A program made the position numbers and the translations under genes. Below, in pieces: positions 21,447-31,226 of a DNA stretch of 64,000 nucleotides. Location of the stretch: the NCBI RefSeq assembly GCF_001665575.1, contig NZ_LZSU01000021.1, positions 62,001 through 126,000 of the forward strand, read 5' to 3'. The stretch is from Mycobacterium sp. 852013-51886_SCH5428379 (GTDB lineage Bacteria; Actinomycetota; Actinomycetes; Mycobacteriales; Mycobacteriaceae). Below the pieces are notes generated by a model, which had not been told where the DNA came from, did no database searches, and saw only the letters and a list, made by a program, of their open reading frames with translations. How positions within the stretch are numbered: position 1 is the stretch's first letter; every line of letters begins with the position of its first letter.

Positions 21447-21569
21447 TCAGCCTCAGCCGCTCACCGCGCCCCGGCAACACTACCCAACGACAGAGGATGG
21501 CCGAACGAGGCAGCGCACTTCGCCGACCAAGTGGTGATCTTTTCGTGATCTTCGCCCGGCGCACCCGCG

Positions 21570-21989
21570 TCAGTGCTTCTCGGGGCCCCAGTGGTACTCG
21601 AAGACCAGGCCGCCGGCGGACGCCAGCACGAACACGACGCCAGCGGCGATCAGCCACGGCAGCCACAGGGCGGTACCGACGGCGGCGATCGAGAAGGACA
21701 GCGCGATCAGGATCGGCCACCAGCTGTGCGGCGGGAAGAAGCCCAGCTCGCCGGCGCCGTCACTGATCTCGGCGTCCTCGTAGTCCTCGGGCCGGGTGTC
21801 GAGCCGACGGGCGACGAAGCGGAAGAACGTTCCGGTGATCAGCGTCAGTCCGGTGGTCAGGACCAGCGCCGTGGTTCCGGCCCACTCCACGCCGCCGGGG
21901 CTGAACATCGCGGTCAGCACCGCGTAGACGACCGCGGTCAGCGCGAAGAAAGCCGTCAGGAACTCGAACAACCGGGCTTCGATATGCAT
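21570..21989 (-). CDS. ctaF: Cytochrome c oxidase (aa3) subunit IV
   Basis: The 139-residue actinobacterial subunit IV of the aa3 oxidase, with four hydrophobic helices ([70 protein letters not shown]) and the conserved C-terminal [10 protein letters not shown]. Length is identical to the M. tuberculosis protein. It starts 8 bp after the ctaC stop and is clearly in the same transcript. The 168-bp region on its far side up to mmpS3 holds the mmpS3 leader. Confidence 0.95.
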   Translation of the reverse strand: MHIEARLFEFLTAFFALTAVVYAVLTAMFSPGGVEWAGTTALVLTTGLTLITGTFFRFVARRLDTRPEDYEDAEISDGAGELGFFPPHSWWPILIALSFSIAAVGTALWLPWLIAAGVVFVLASAGGLVFEYHWGPEKH

Positions 21990-21997
21990 CTGGTGTC

Positions 21998-23050
21998 CTA
22001 CCTGCTCGCCTGGGGAGCCATCTCGCCGCGGCGGGAATCGAACGGGCGGGTGGTGGTGGCCGTGGGTGACTGGTTGATCGCCAGCAGCGCCTCGGCGTTG
22101 GTCTTACCGGCGATGCGCTGATCCAGGTACGCCTTGAAGTCGTTGGGCTCGACGACGCGGACCTCGAAGTTCATCATCGCGTGGTAGGTGCCGCACATCT
22201 CGGTGCAGCGCCCGACGAACGCACCGGTCTCGTAGATCTCGGAGACCTGGAAGATGTGGTCGGAGTTGTTCGCCTGCGGGTCCGGGATGACGTCGCGCTT
22301 GAACAGGAACTCCGGCACCCAGAATCCGTGGATGACGTCGGCCGAGGCGATACGGAACTCGATGCGCTTACCCGCGGGCAGCACCAGCACCGGGATCTCC
22401 TCGGTGGTGCCGAGCGTCTCGATCTTGTCGAACGCCAGGTAGCTGCGGTCCTCGGGGCTCTTGCCCGCGATGGCGCCGTGCTCGGTCTCGGCTTCGTGAC
22501 CTTCGCCCGTCGCGCCGACCTCACCGGGACGCGAGGCGACGGCCTCGGCACGCTCGGGATCAGTGCCGTCGTAGTCGATCGTGCCGTCGGCGAAGCGCAC
22601 GCTGTTGTAGCCGAACTTCCAGTTCCACTGGAACGCCGTCACGTCGACGGTGACCTCGGGGTTGTCCTCCTTGGCCAGCATCTCCTCCTGGACGACCACG
22701 GTGAAGTAGAACAGCACCGAGATCATGAGGAACGGGATGACCGTCAGCGTGAGTTCCAGCGGCATGTTGTAGCCGAACTGCCGCGGGAAGTCCGTGTCAC
22801 CGGCCTTCTTGCGGTGGAACAGGCTGGTCCAGAAGATCAGCCCCATCACGATGGCACCGACCGCCAGCGCAGCGATCACCGAGCCGATCCACAACTCCCG
22901 GTTCGCATGCGCTTCGGGAGTGATGCCGTTGGGCCATCCCAGGCCGAGCACGTGCGACCAGCTACAGCCACTGAGCAGCACCGCGGTGGCCGCCAGGACC
23001 AGTGACAATGCCGCGGTGCGTGCCTTCGCCTTCCGCCCACGAGGGGTCAC
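21998..23050 (-). CDS. ctaC: Cytochrome c oxidase (aa3) subunit II, lipoprotein
   Basis: CtaC receives electrons from QcrC at its binuclear CuA centre. The 350-residue protein has a signal peptide with lipobox LLSGC (lipidated Cys29), two membrane helices (near residues 55 and 100), and a cupredoxin domain with IHGFWVPEF and the CuA ligands in [15 protein letters not shown] Glu/His-rich loop near residue 180 ([11 protein letters not shown]) is an actinobacterial insertion. The GTG at 23050 follows a strong TTAGGAGG site. It is divergent from asnB and co-transcribed with ctaF. Confidence 0.96.
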   Translation of the reverse strand: MTPRGRKAKARTAALSLVLAATAVLLSGCSWSHVLGLGWPNGITPEAHANRELWIGSVIAALAVGAIVMGLIFWTSLFHRKKAGDTDFPRQFGYNMPLELTLTVIPFLMISVLFYFTVVVQEEMLAKEDNPEVTVDVTAFQWNWKFGYNSVRFADGTIDYDGTDPERAEAVASRPGEVGATGEGHEAETEHGAIAGKSPEDRSYLAFDKIETLGTTEEIPVLVLPAGKRIEFRIASADVIHGFWVPEFLFKRDVIPDPQANNSDHIFQVSEIYETGAFVGRCTEMCGTYHAMMNFEVRVVEPNDFKAYLDQRIAGKTNAEALLAINQSPTATTTRPFDSRRGEMAPQASR

Positions 23051-23175
23051 GTTGGCGCCTCCTAAGAACTCCGTGAAGCCAGCCGAATACTACGCAGCGT
23101 AGACCACCCGACCGGAGCAGTCTCGACACACCCGACCCTTTGTGTGCCGTCGCGCCCCGCGGTGGACGCATTAGG

Positions 23176-23181
23176 CATACT
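23176..23181 (+). promoter_or_regulatory. -10 element (CATACT) for leaderless asnB
   Basis: CATACT ends 7 bp before GTG 23189, and no Shine-Dalgarno sequence is present. It occupies the end of the 138-bp divergent region shared with ctaC, which has a normal leader. Confidence 0.5.
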
Positions 23182-23188
23182 TGGCCCG

Positions 23189-25144
23189 GTGTGCGGACTG
23201 CTGGCGTTCCTGAAAGACCCGTCCGCGCAGCCCTCTTCGACGCTGGTCGAGGCGGTATCGGGGGCTGCCGAGCTGATGCGGCATCGCGGACCCGACGAGC
23301 CGGGGACATGGTCCGACGACCCAGCCGCACCGTCCATCGTGCTCGGCTTCAACCGGCTGTCGATCATCGACATCGCCCACAGCCACCAGCCGCTGCGATG
23401 GGGCCCCCCGGAGACCCCGGACCGCTACGTGCTGGTCTTCAACGGCGAGATCTACAACTACTTGGAACTGCGTGAAGCGTTGCGGTCCGAATTCGGCGCG
23501 GTGTTCGCCACCGACGGTGACGGTGAGGCGATCATCGCCGGCTACCACCACTGGGGCACCTCGGTGCTGACGCGGCTGCGCGGGATGTTCGCGTTCGCTC
23601 TGTGGGACACCGTCGGGGGCGAGCTGTTCTGCGCGCGCGACCCGTTCGGCATCAAGCCGCTGTACGTGGCGGCCGGGCCCGGCGGCACCGCGGTCGGCAG
23701 CGAGAAGAAGTGCCTGCTGGCCGTCGCCGAGCAGCTCGGCGTCGACACCGGCCTCGACGAGCGGGCGGTGCAGCACTACACCGTCCTGCAGTACGTCCCC
23801 GAACCCGAGACGCTGCACCGAGGCATCCGCAGGCTGGAGTCGGGCAGCTACGCCCGCATCCGTCCCGGCAACGCCCCGGACGTCACCCGCTACTTCGTCC
23901 CGCGGTTCGACGCCGTGCCCTTCCGGAGCCGAACCGGATCCGGCGACGATCAGGCCCGCTACGACGAGATCACAGCGGTCCTCGAGGACTCGGTGGCCAA
24001 GCACATGCGCGCCGACGTCACCGTCGGCTCGTTCCTGTCGGGCGGGATCGACTCGACGGCGATCGCGGCGCTGGCGATGCGGCACAACCCCCGGTTGATC
24101 ACCTTCACCACCGGCTTCGAGCGGGAGGGTTTCTCGGAGGTCGACGTCGCCGTCGCCTCGGCCGAGGCGATCGGTGCGCGGCACATCACCAAGGTCGTCA
24201 GCCAGGCGGAGTTCGTCGAGGCGCTGCCCGCGATCGTCTGGTACCTCGACGAGCCCGTCGCCGATCCGGCGCTGGTACCGCTGTACTTCATCGCCAAAGA
24301 GGCCCGCAAGCACGTCAAGGTCGTGCTGTCCGGCGAGGGCGCCGACGAGTTGTTCGGCGGCTACACCATCTACCGCGAACCGCTGTCACTGCGCGCCTTC
24401 GACTATCTGCCCCGCCCGGTGCGCCGTTCGCTGGGCCGGGCGTCGGGGCCGCTGCCGGAGGGGCTGCGCGGTAAGAGCCTGCTTCACCGCGGCTCGCTGA
24501 CCCTCGAGGAGCGCTACTACGGCAACGCCCGCAGCTTCTCCGACGCCCAGCTGCGGGCGGTGCTGCGCCGCTTCTCCCCCGACTGGACCCACACCGACGT
24601 CACCGCACCCGTCTACGCCGAGTCCGAGGGCTGGGACCCGGTGGCGCGGATGCAGCACGTCGACCTGTTCACCTGGCTGCGCGGCGACATCCTGGTCAAG
24701 GCCGACAAGATGACGATGGCCAACTCTCTCGAGCTGCGGGTGCCGTTCCTGGACCCCGAGGTGTTCGCGGTGGCCGCGCGGCTGCCGCTAGACCAGAAGA
24801 TCACCCGATCGACGACGAAGTACGCGCTGCGGCGCGCCCTGGAGCCGGTGATTCCCCCGCACGTGCTGCACCGGCCCAAACTCGGTTTCCCCGTGCCGAT
24901 CCGGCACTGGCTACGCGCGGGCGAGCTGCTCGACTGGGCCTACGCCACCGTTGCGTCGTCGCACACCGGCGACCTGATCGATCTGCAGGCCGTCCGGCGG
25001 ATGCTCGACGAGCACCGCACCGGTGAGAGTGATCACAGCCGCCGGTTGTGGACGGTGCTGATCTTCATGCTCTGGCACGCGATCTTCGTCGACGGGAGCG
25101 TCATCCCGCAGATCAGCGAGCCGCACTATCCGGTGCAGCTCTAG
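23189..25144 (+). CDS. asnB: Glutamine-hydrolysing asparagine synthase
   Basis: AsnB, 651 residues, makes asparagine from aspartate, ATP and glutamine; mycobacterial mutants lacking it show altered cell-wall amidation and drug susceptibility, so it may also amidate diaminopimelate. The start is GTG 23189, because the catalytic Cys must be residue 2 (V-CGLLAF). The N-terminal glutaminase shows FNGEIYNY and ARDPFGIKPLY; the synthetase domain has the ATP pyrophosphatase loop FLSGGIDST near residue 283 and LSGEGADELFGGY near residue 380. Its stop overlaps the DUF4333 lipoprotein gene tail-to-tail by 4 bp (CTAG). Confidence 0.94.
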   Translation: MCGLLAFLKDPSAQPSSTLVEAVSGAAELMRHRGPDEPGTWSDDPAAPSIVLGFNRLSIIDIAHSHQPLRWGPPETPDRYVLVFNGEIYNYLELREALRSEFGAVFATDGDGEAIIAGYHHWGTSVLTRLRGMFAFALWDTVGGELFCARDPFGIKPLYVAAGPGGTAVGSEKKCLLAVAEQLGVDTGLDERAVQHYTVLQYVPEPETLHRGIRRLESGSYARIRPGNAPDVTRYFVPRFDAVPFRSRTGSGDDQARYDEITAVLEDSVAKHMRADVTVGSFLSGGIDSTAIAALAMRHNPRLITFTTGFEREGFSEVDVAVASAEAIGARHITKVVSQAEFVEALPAIVWYLDEPVADPALVPLYFIAKEARKHVKVVLSGEGADELFGGYTIYREPLSLRAFDYLPRPVRRSLGRASGPLPEGLRGKSLLHRGSLTLEERYYGNARSFSDAQLRAVLRRFSPDWTHTDVTAPVYAESEGWDPVARMQHVDLFTWLRGDILVKADKMTMANSLELRVPFLDPEVFAVAARLPLDQKITRSTTKYALRRALEPVIPPHVLHRPKLGFPVPIRHWLRAGELLDWAYATVASSHTGDLIDLQAVRRMLDEHRTGESDHSRRLWTVLIFMLWHAIFVDGSVIPQISEPHYPVQL

Positions 25145-25872
25145 GTTTTCGGCTTGAACCCGTAGTTGACCTGCGTCCCGTCCACCGACTCGACGGTGAG
25201 GACGAAGTCCTGCGTCGACGCGCCGAGCGTCACGGTGCAGTCCACGGTCGCGTCGACCCGGCCTTGCAGATCACCCGTGCACTCGACGGTCTCGGGACGG
25301 GCGCCGAGCTGGCTTTCCAACTGATCGGTCAGCGAGGTGGCGACCTCGTCGGCGCGCAGAACGGGCAGGACGGTGTAGTCCATCAGCAGCCCTTTGACGC
25401 TCTGGACGGTCACCTCGCGCTGCACGGGAACACCGTCGGAGGTGACGGTGCAGAACGTGCCGGTGTCGACGGTCGGCTCGAGACCGGCGTCGCAGGTGAC
25501 GGCGTCGACGGGCGCGGTCTGGGACAGCAGCGCGGACACCGACGCCTCCAGCTGCTGCTGGGTCACCTCGGGTGAGGCGTCGTAGTCGATGACGCCGCCC
25601 TCGACGCCGGTGACCGTGATCAGCGCGACGATGCTGGAGGTCGGACCGAGGTCGAGGGTGCACCGGCTCTCGTTGCCGATCTCACCCACCAGATCGGTGT
25701 CGCAGGTCACCGCATTCGCTGTCGCACCGGCGTCTTCCAGTTTGGTGGTGAGGTCTTCCTGCAGAGCGTCCCTGCTGACCGTCGGCGGGGCGGACCCGCC
25801 ACCGGAGCTGCAGCCGATCAGTGCGGCGGCGCCGGTCGCGGCGAGGGCGACCGTGGTTCGGAGTGCGCGCAT
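25141..25872 (-). CDS. Lipoprotein with three tandem DUF4333-like repeats
   Basis: A 243-residue exported lipoprotein: signal peptide with lipobox ALIGC (Cys21), then three repeats of about 70 residues. Each repeat holds one Cys pair exactly 14 residues apart (57/71, 127/141, 198/212), in the pattern V-x-C-(D/T)-x-D-L ... C-T-(L/V), followed by a beta strand ending VxxVxG. The paired cysteines probably form disulfides outside the membrane. DUF4333 domains are common, usually single, in mycobacterial exported proteins; no function is known. I do not recall this gene between asnB and adoK in M. tuberculosis. It begins 15 bp after the adoK stop and may be co-transcribed with it. Confidence 0.82.
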   Translation of the reverse strand: MRALRTTVALAATGAAALIGCSSGGGSAPPTVSRDALQEDLTTKLEDAGATANAVTCDTDLVGEIGNESRCTLDLGPTSSIVALITVTGVEGGVIDYDASPEVTQQQLEASVSALLSQTAPVDAVTCDAGLEPTVDTGTFCTVTSDGVPVQREVTVQSVKGLLMDYTVLPVLRADEVATSLTDQLESQLGARPETVECTGDLQGRVDATVDCTVTLGASTQDFVLTVESVDGTQVNYGFKPKT

Positions 25873-25887
25873 GCGGGGTGCCGGCGC

Positions 25888-26882
<995 letters not shown>

Positions 26883-27068
26883 TTCGTTACCTTGTCTAGC
26901 TGACTGTAGCGGCCCCGCTGAGCCGTGGTGGGCCCGCACGGAGCCTCCCTCGGCACACCGAGCGGTTCGCCGGTGGTGCGCTAACCTGCCTACACATGCC
27001 CGCGCGGGTCTACGGGAAGAAACTGTAGACCGGTGATCTGACCTCACGTCTGGGGAGCGAATTACTCG

Positions 27069-27707
27069 ATGAGCGGCCCGTATCCGTACCCGGAGCCCTA
27101 CCCGTCGCAGCAGCCCGGACCCCCTCCAGGCGTGGCGCAACCGTATCCCGGTCCCGCTGGCGGGATGTATCCGGGCATGCTGCCGCCGCCGGTGCCGTAC
27201 CGGAAGCGGCCGCGCGGCACGATCATCGCCGCGGTGGCGGCGGTGCTGGCGATCGTCGGGGTGATCGTCGCGCTCGTCGTCTCCACGCGGGACAGCGGCG
27301 GACAACAGGCGGCGGGTCCGCTGACCGACGAGACGGCCCGCACCACGATCCAGGACTATCTCAACGCGCTGTCCGACGGCGACGACGAGACGATCGCCCG
27401 CAACACACTGTGCGGACTGTTCGACGCGGTGACGGAAAAGCGCTCGGACATGGCGTTGGCCGGCCTGGCCGGCGACGCGTTCCGCAAGCAGTTCAGCAAG
27501 GCTGAGGTGACCTCGATCGACACGATCGTGCCGTGGTCGAGCAACCAGGCTCAGGTGCTGTTCACCATGCGGGTGGCGCCGGCCGCGGGTTCGACACGCA
27601 GCCAGAAGCCACCGGAGGAGGAAGTGCAAGCCGTCGCCCAGCTGCTGATTCAGCCGGACGACGTGCTCGTGTGCTCGTATCTGCTACGCAGCGGCGGTCA
27701 GTACTGA
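27069..27707 (+). CDS. Conserved single-pass membrane protein (Rv2203 type)
   Basis: A 212-residue mycobacterial protein of unknown function. It has a Pro/Tyr-rich cytoplasmic N-terminus (about 48 residues, many YP and PGP motifs), one membrane helix (TIIAAVAAVLAIVGVIVALVV) and an extracytoplasmic domain of about 130 residues that resembles the small NTF2-like/DUF4878 type (TIQDYLNALSDGDDETIARNTLCG). Two Cys residues (LCGLF and LVCSYLL) could pair. The start is ATG 27069 with GGGGAG upstream. Its 3' end lies inside a palindrome shared with the convergent erpA-type gene. Confidence 0.8.
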   Translation: MSGPYPYPEPYPSQQPGPPPGVAQPYPGPAGGMYPGMLPPPVPYRKRPRGTIIAAVAAVLAIVGVIVALVVSTRDSGGQQAAGPLTDETARTTIQDYLNALSDGDDETIARNTLCGLFDAVTEKRSDMALAGLAGDAFRKQFSKAEVTSIDTIVPWSSNQAQVLFTMRVAPAAGSTRSQKPPEEEVQAVAQLLIQPDDVLVCSYLLRSGGQY

Positions 27708-27724
27708 CCGCCGAGCGCGGTCAG
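27692..27724. terminator. Nested palindrome between convergent genes, probable bidirectional terminator
   Basis: CGGCGGTCAGT and its exact complement form a 22-bp perfect palindrome at 27692-27713. The right arm can alternatively pair with GCGGTCAG at 27717-27724 (8-bp stem, 5-nt loop CGAGC). Both stop codons lie within it: TGA at 27705-27707 on the plus strand and TGA at 27723-27721 on the minus strand. Confidence 0.6.
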
Positions 27725-28083
27725 TTGAAGGAATCGCCGCAGGCGCAGGAGCCGGTGGCGTTCGGGTTGTCGATCGTGAAGCCCTGCTTCTCGATGGTGT
27801 CGACGAAATCGATCGACGCGCCCTGCACGTACGGCGCGCTCATCCGGTCGACGGTGAGGTTGACGCCGCCGAACTCCACGGTCAGATCGCCGTCGAGCAC
27901 CCGGTCGTCGAAGAACAGGTTGTAGCGCAGACCCGCGCATCCGCCCGGCTGCACCGCGATACGCAGGGCCAGGTCGTCGCGGCCCTCCTGATCGAGCAGA
28001 GCCTTGGCCTTGGCCGCCGCAGCGTCCGTGAGCTGCACACCGTGGGTTGCGGTCGCGGTCGCCGACTCGTCCTGAACAGTCAT
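27721..28083 (-). CDS. erpA: A-type iron-sulfur carrier/insertion protein (ErpA/HesB family)
   Basis: A 120-residue HesB/IscA-type protein that delivers iron-sulfur clusters to apoproteins. The three conserved cysteines are present in GGCAGLRYN and in the C-terminal SCACGDSF motif. The N-terminus is short and disordered (DESATATATHG), then LTDAAAAKAKALLDQEG starts the fold. The ATG at 28083 has a GGGAGAG ribosome binding site. Likely clients in this window are LipA and the Rieske protein. The symbol follows the family; the M. tuberculosis gene is Rv2204c. Confidence 0.88.
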   Translation of the reverse strand: MTVQDESATATATHGVQLTDAAAAKAKALLDQEGRDDLALRIAVQPGGCAGLRYNLFFDDRVLDGDLTVEFGGVNLTVDRMSAPYVQGASIDFVDTIEKQGFTIDNPNATGSCACGDSFN

Positions 28084-28196
28084 TGCTCTCCCTTTGCATC
28101 CCTGCTGTGGTTCATGGCCAGACTCCTCAACGGTACCTTGCTTTCGCCCTATTCCCGAGGTGGCTCCCGGCCGGTCTATGAGCGACGCCCGGCAAG

Positions 28197-28202
28197 TAGC
28201 CT
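28197..28202 (+). promoter_or_regulatory. -10 element (TAGCCT) for the leaderless DUF3043-cobUTS transcript
   Basis: TAGCCT ends 7 bp before GTG 28210, with no ribosome binding site. It would start a transcript that includes cobU, cobT and cobS. Confidence 0.45.
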
Positions 28203-28209
28203 GACGGGT

Positions 28210-28902
28210 GTGAAACTGCTGGGCCGCAAGAACGACGGAGGCCGCGACGACGGCGGGGAATCCCAGGACGCTGCTGGAGCCGCCGCGGCGGCAGGTTCCG
28301 CGGCCGACGACGGGTCGCGGGAACGCAAGACCGCCCCGAAGGGCAGGCCGACGCCCAAGCGCGACGCCGCCAGGCGTCGCGGACCGGTGGCACCTGCGCC
28401 GCTGACCGCCGCCGAGGCGCGCAAACGCCGCAAGGAGCTGCGCGGTCCGAAGCTCAGCCGCGAAGAGCGCAAGGCCGAGAAGCTGGAGCGCCGGGCCGGA
28501 ATGGCCGAACGCCGCGAGCGGATGATGGCCGGCGACGACGCCTACCTGCTCCCCCGCGACAAGGGACCGGTGCGCCGCTACGTGCGCGACGTCGTCGACT
28601 CCCGGCGCAACGTCCTCGGGCTGTTCATGCCCGCCGCGCTGGCGCTGATCTTCGTGATGCTCGCGGTGCCGTCGGTCGAGTTCCAGCGGCTGCTGTCGCC
28701 CGCGATGCTGGTCCTCGTGGTGATCATGATCATCGACGGATTCCTGGTCGGCCGCCGGGTGAACCGCATGGTGGACGAGAAGTTCCCGGGCAACACCGAA
28801 AGCGGCTGGAAGCTCGGGTTCTACGCGGCCAGCCGCGCATCCCAGCTGCGCCGCATGCGGGCCCCGCGTCCGCAGGTCGAGCGCGGCAGCAAGGTTGTCT
28901 GA
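28210..28902 (+). CDS. DUF3043 membrane protein (Rv2206 type)
   Basis: A 230-residue conserved actinobacterial protein of unknown function. The first 125 residues are highly charged and basic (APKGRPTPKRDAARRR, EARKRRKELRGPKLSREERKAEK), suggesting contact with nucleic acid or membrane lipid headgroups. Two adjacent membrane helices follow (LGLFMPAALALIFVMLAV and LLSPAMLVLVVIMIIDGFLV), then a short basic tail. GTG 28210 is used as start because it begins the conserved VKLLGRK sequence and sits 7 bp after a -10 element. The stop overlaps the cobU start by 8 bp. Confidence 0.8.
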   Translation: MKLLGRKNDGGRDDGGESQDAAGAAAAAGSAADDGSRERKTAPKGRPTPKRDAARRRGPVAPAPLTAAEARKRRKELRGPKLSREERKAEKLERRAGMAERRERMMAGDDAYLLPRDKGPVRRYVRDVVDSRRNVLGLFMPAALALIFVMLAVPSVEFQRLLSPAMLVLVVIMIIDGFLVGRRVNRMVDEKFPGNTESGWKLGFYAASRASQLRRMRAPRPQVERGSKVV

Positions 28903-29428
28903 GCGCACGCTGGTGCTCGGCGGAATCCGGTCGGGTAAGTCGGGCTGGGCCGAGACGGCGATCGCCACGGCGGCCGGGTCGGCTCCGGTGCGCTACCTGG
29001 CCACCGGGGCGCCCGCGGATCAGGACGCCGAATGGTCCACCCGCGTCGACGCGCACCGCCGTCGCCGCCCGGCGCACTGGACCACCGAGGAGACCACCGA
29101 CGTCGCGGGCCGACTGCGGGCTGCCCCCACCGCCACCCTCGTCGACGACATCGGCGGCTGGCTGACCGCCGAGATGGACCGCTGTGGCGCCTGGACGGGT
29201 GCGCCGATGTCCACCTCCACCGACGACCTCGTCGACGCGGTCCGCGGTTTCCCCGCACCGCTGGCACTGGTCAGCCCCGAGGTCGGCCTGACCGTGGTTC
29301 CCGCCACCGCCGCGGGCCGGCGCTTCGCCGACGAGCTGGGGCTGCTCAACCAGCGCCTCGCCGCGTGCTGCGACCGGGTCGTGCTCGTCGTGGCCGGTCT
29401 CCCGATCACCGTGAAGGAGCCGGCGTGA
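28895..29428 (+). CDS. cobU: Adenosylcobinamide kinase / adenosylcobinamide-phosphate guanylyltransferase
   Basis: A 177-residue bifunctional enzyme that phosphorylates adenosylcobinamide and then transfers GMP to it, in the nucleotide-loop assembly of coenzyme B12. The P-loop GGIRSGKS is at residues 9-16 and the guanylylated His candidate is in DAHRRRRP near residue 50. The start is a TTG at 28895 within the end of the preceding gene. It overlaps cobT by 4 bp (GTGA). In M. tuberculosis cobU lies elsewhere, whereas here all three loop-assembly genes are together. Confidence 0.9.
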   Translation: MSERTLVLGGIRSGKSGWAETAIATAAGSAPVRYLATGAPADQDAEWSTRVDAHRRRRPAHWTTEETTDVAGRLRAAPTATLVDDIGGWLTAEMDRCGAWTGAPMSTSTDDLVDAVRGFPAPLALVSPEVGLTVVPATAAGRRFADELGLLNQRLAACCDRVVLVVAGLPITVKEPA

Positions 29429-30471
29429 CCGGACCAGCGTTCACCGCAGTGGTGCCACCGGACGCCGCGGCGATGGCCGAGGCGCGCGCCCGCCAGGACC
29501 GGCTCACCAAACCGCGCGGCGCGCTGGGCCGGCTGGAGGAGCTGTCGGTGTGGGTGGCGGGCTGTCAGGGGGTGTGCCCGCCGCAGCAGTTCACCCGGGC
29601 CCGGGTGGTGGTGTTCGCCGGGGACCACGGGGTCGCGGCGGCGGGGGTGTCCGCCTACCCGGCGGAGGTCACCGCGCAGATGGTGACGAACATCGCCACG
29701 GGCGGCGCCGCCGTCAACGCCCTGGCCGAGACGGCGGGTGCCGGTGTCCGCGTGGTCGACGTCGCCGTCGACGTCGACGAACCGCTGTCCCCGGCGATCG
29801 GCGCGGTCAAGGTGCGCCGCGGCAGCGGCAACATCGCCGTCGAGGATGCGTTGACCGACGAGCAGACCATCGCGGCGATCGCCGCGGGCCGCCGAATCGC
29901 CGACGAGGAGGTCGACGCCGGCGCCGATCTGCTGATCGCCGGCGACATGGGCATCGGAAATACTACGGCCGCAACGACATTGATCGCGCTGCTGACGGGG
30001 ACGGAACCGGTCGCGGTGGTCGGCCGGGGCACCGGGATCGACGACGCCGGCTGGGGCCGCAAGACCGCCGCCGTCCGCGACGCGATGTACCGGGCCAAGA
30101 GCGTGGCCGCCGATCCCGAGGCACTGCTGCGGGTCTGCGGCGGCGCCGACCTCGCGGCGATGGCGGGGTTCTGCGCGCAAGCCGCGGTGCGGCGCACGCC
30201 GCTGCTGCTCGACGGGTTGGTGGTCACCGCCGCTGCATTGGTCGCCGATCGGCTCGCGCCCGGCGCGCGGGACTGGTGGCAGGCCGGGCACCGCTCCCCC
30301 GAACCCGGACATGCGCTGGCGCTGAGCCGGCTGGACCGCGAACCGATCGTCGATCTGGGGATGCGGCTCGGTGAGGGCACCGGCGCGGCCGTGGCGCTAC
30401 CGGTGCTGCGGGCCGCGGTGGCGGCGCTGGCCTCCATGGCGACGTTCGACGAGGCCGGCGTCTCGTCGTGA
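29425..30471 (+). CDS. cobT: Nicotinate-nucleotide--dimethylbenzimidazole phosphoribosyltransferase
   Basis: CobT, 348 residues, makes alpha-ribazole phosphate, the lower-ligand precursor of cobalamin. Typical motifs are [31 protein letters not shown], the [14 protein letters not shown] phosphate-binding region and the C-terminal [14 protein letters not shown] with the catalytic Glu. The GTG at 29425 has AAGGAG upstream and overlaps the cobU stop. Coupling with cobS is again by GTGA. The longer plus-strand open frame that starts inside cobU is not the protein. Confidence 0.94.
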   Translation: MTGPAFTAVVPPDAAAMAEARARQDRLTKPRGALGRLEELSVWVAGCQGVCPPQQFTRARVVVFAGDHGVAAAGVSAYPAEVTAQMVTNIATGGAAVNALAETAGAGVRVVDVAVDVDEPLSPAIGAVKVRRGSGNIAVEDALTDEQTIAAIAAGRRIADEEVDAGADLLIAGDMGIGNTTAATTLIALLTGTEPVAVVGRGTGIDDAGWGRKTAAVRDAMYRAKSVAADPEALLRVCGGADLAAMAGFCAQAAVRRTPLLLDGLVVTAAALVADRLAPGARDWWQAGHRSPEPGHALALSRLDREPIVDLGMRLGEGTGAAVALPVLRAAVAALASMATFDEAGVSS

Positions 30472-31214
30472 TCCGTTCCGTCGCTGGAGCGTTCGCGTTC
30501 GGCACGGTGGTGCCGGTGACTGCGGGCCGCCTCGGCCCGATGGGCCGCGGCACGATGTCCGCGCTGCCGCTGGTCGGGGTGGCGCTCGGCGCGCTGGCCG
30601 CCGCCGTGCTCTACGCCGGCACCTGGGCGTTCGGCGCGCACAGTGCGCTGGCCGGGCTGCTCGCGGTCGCCATGCTGCTGCTCGTCACGCGCGGTATGCA
30701 CATCGACGGAATGTCCGACACGGTCGACGGGCTGGGCTGCTACGGACCGCCGCAGCGGGCGCTGCACGTGATGCGCGACGGATCGGCGGGCGCGTTCGGG
30801 GTCGCGGCCGTGGTGGTCGCGATCGGCGCGCAGACGCTGGCCTTCGCACATCTGGCGGACGGCTGGCGGGGCGCGGTGGCCGTCGTCGTCGCCGTGACCG
30901 CAGGTCGCGCCGCCGCGGTGCTGGCCTGCCGGCGCGGTGTCCCGGCCGCCGAGGGCAGCACGCTGGGCGGCTCGGTCGCCGGGACCCAGCCGGTCGCGAT
31001 CGTGGCGGCATGGCTGGTGGCCGTGGCCGCCCTGGCGATCACGGCGACGACGCGGCCGTGGCAGGGCCCGGCGGTGGTGGTGCTCGCCGTCGCGGTGACC
31101 GCGCTGCTGGTGCGGCACTGCGTGCGTCGCTTCGGCGGGATCACCGGCGACGTGCTGGGCGGTGCGATCGAGGTGACGACGACCCTGGTCGCCGTCGGCC
31201 TGGCGATCAGGTGA
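30468..31214 (+). CDS. cobS: Adenosylcobinamide-GDP ribazoletransferase (cobalamin synthase)
   Basis: CobS, 248 residues, is an integral membrane enzyme joining adenosylcobinamide-GDP and alpha-ribazole to give adenosylcobalamin. The conserved acidic motif [13 protein letters not shown] lies near residue 80, with DGSAGAFGV about 25 residues further on; five or six hydrophobic helices follow. It closes the cobU-cobT-cobS run. The stop is 12 bp from the convergent ilvE stop, and no clear terminator hairpin is visible in between. I saw no cobalamin riboswitch upstream of the run. Confidence 0.93.
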   Translation: MIRSVAGAFAFGTVVPVTAGRLGPMGRGTMSALPLVGVALGALAAAVLYAGTWAFGAHSALAGLLAVAMLLLVTRGMHIDGMSDTVDGLGCYGPPQRALHVMRDGSAGAFGVAAVVVAIGAQTLAFAHLADGWRGAVAVVVAVTAGRAAAVLACRRGVPAAEGSTLGGSVAGTQPVAIVAAWLVAVAALAITATTRPWQGPAVVVLAVAVTALLVRHCVRRFGGITGDVLGGAIEVTTTLVAVGLAIR

Positions 31215-31226
31215 GCCGTCGGCCCC

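Noticed and set aside
28083..28209. Possible cobalamin riboswitch before the cob genes
   Set aside because: No B12-box-like sequence or pairing was found in the 126-bp gap, and a leaderless -10 element leaves no room for a leader RNA.
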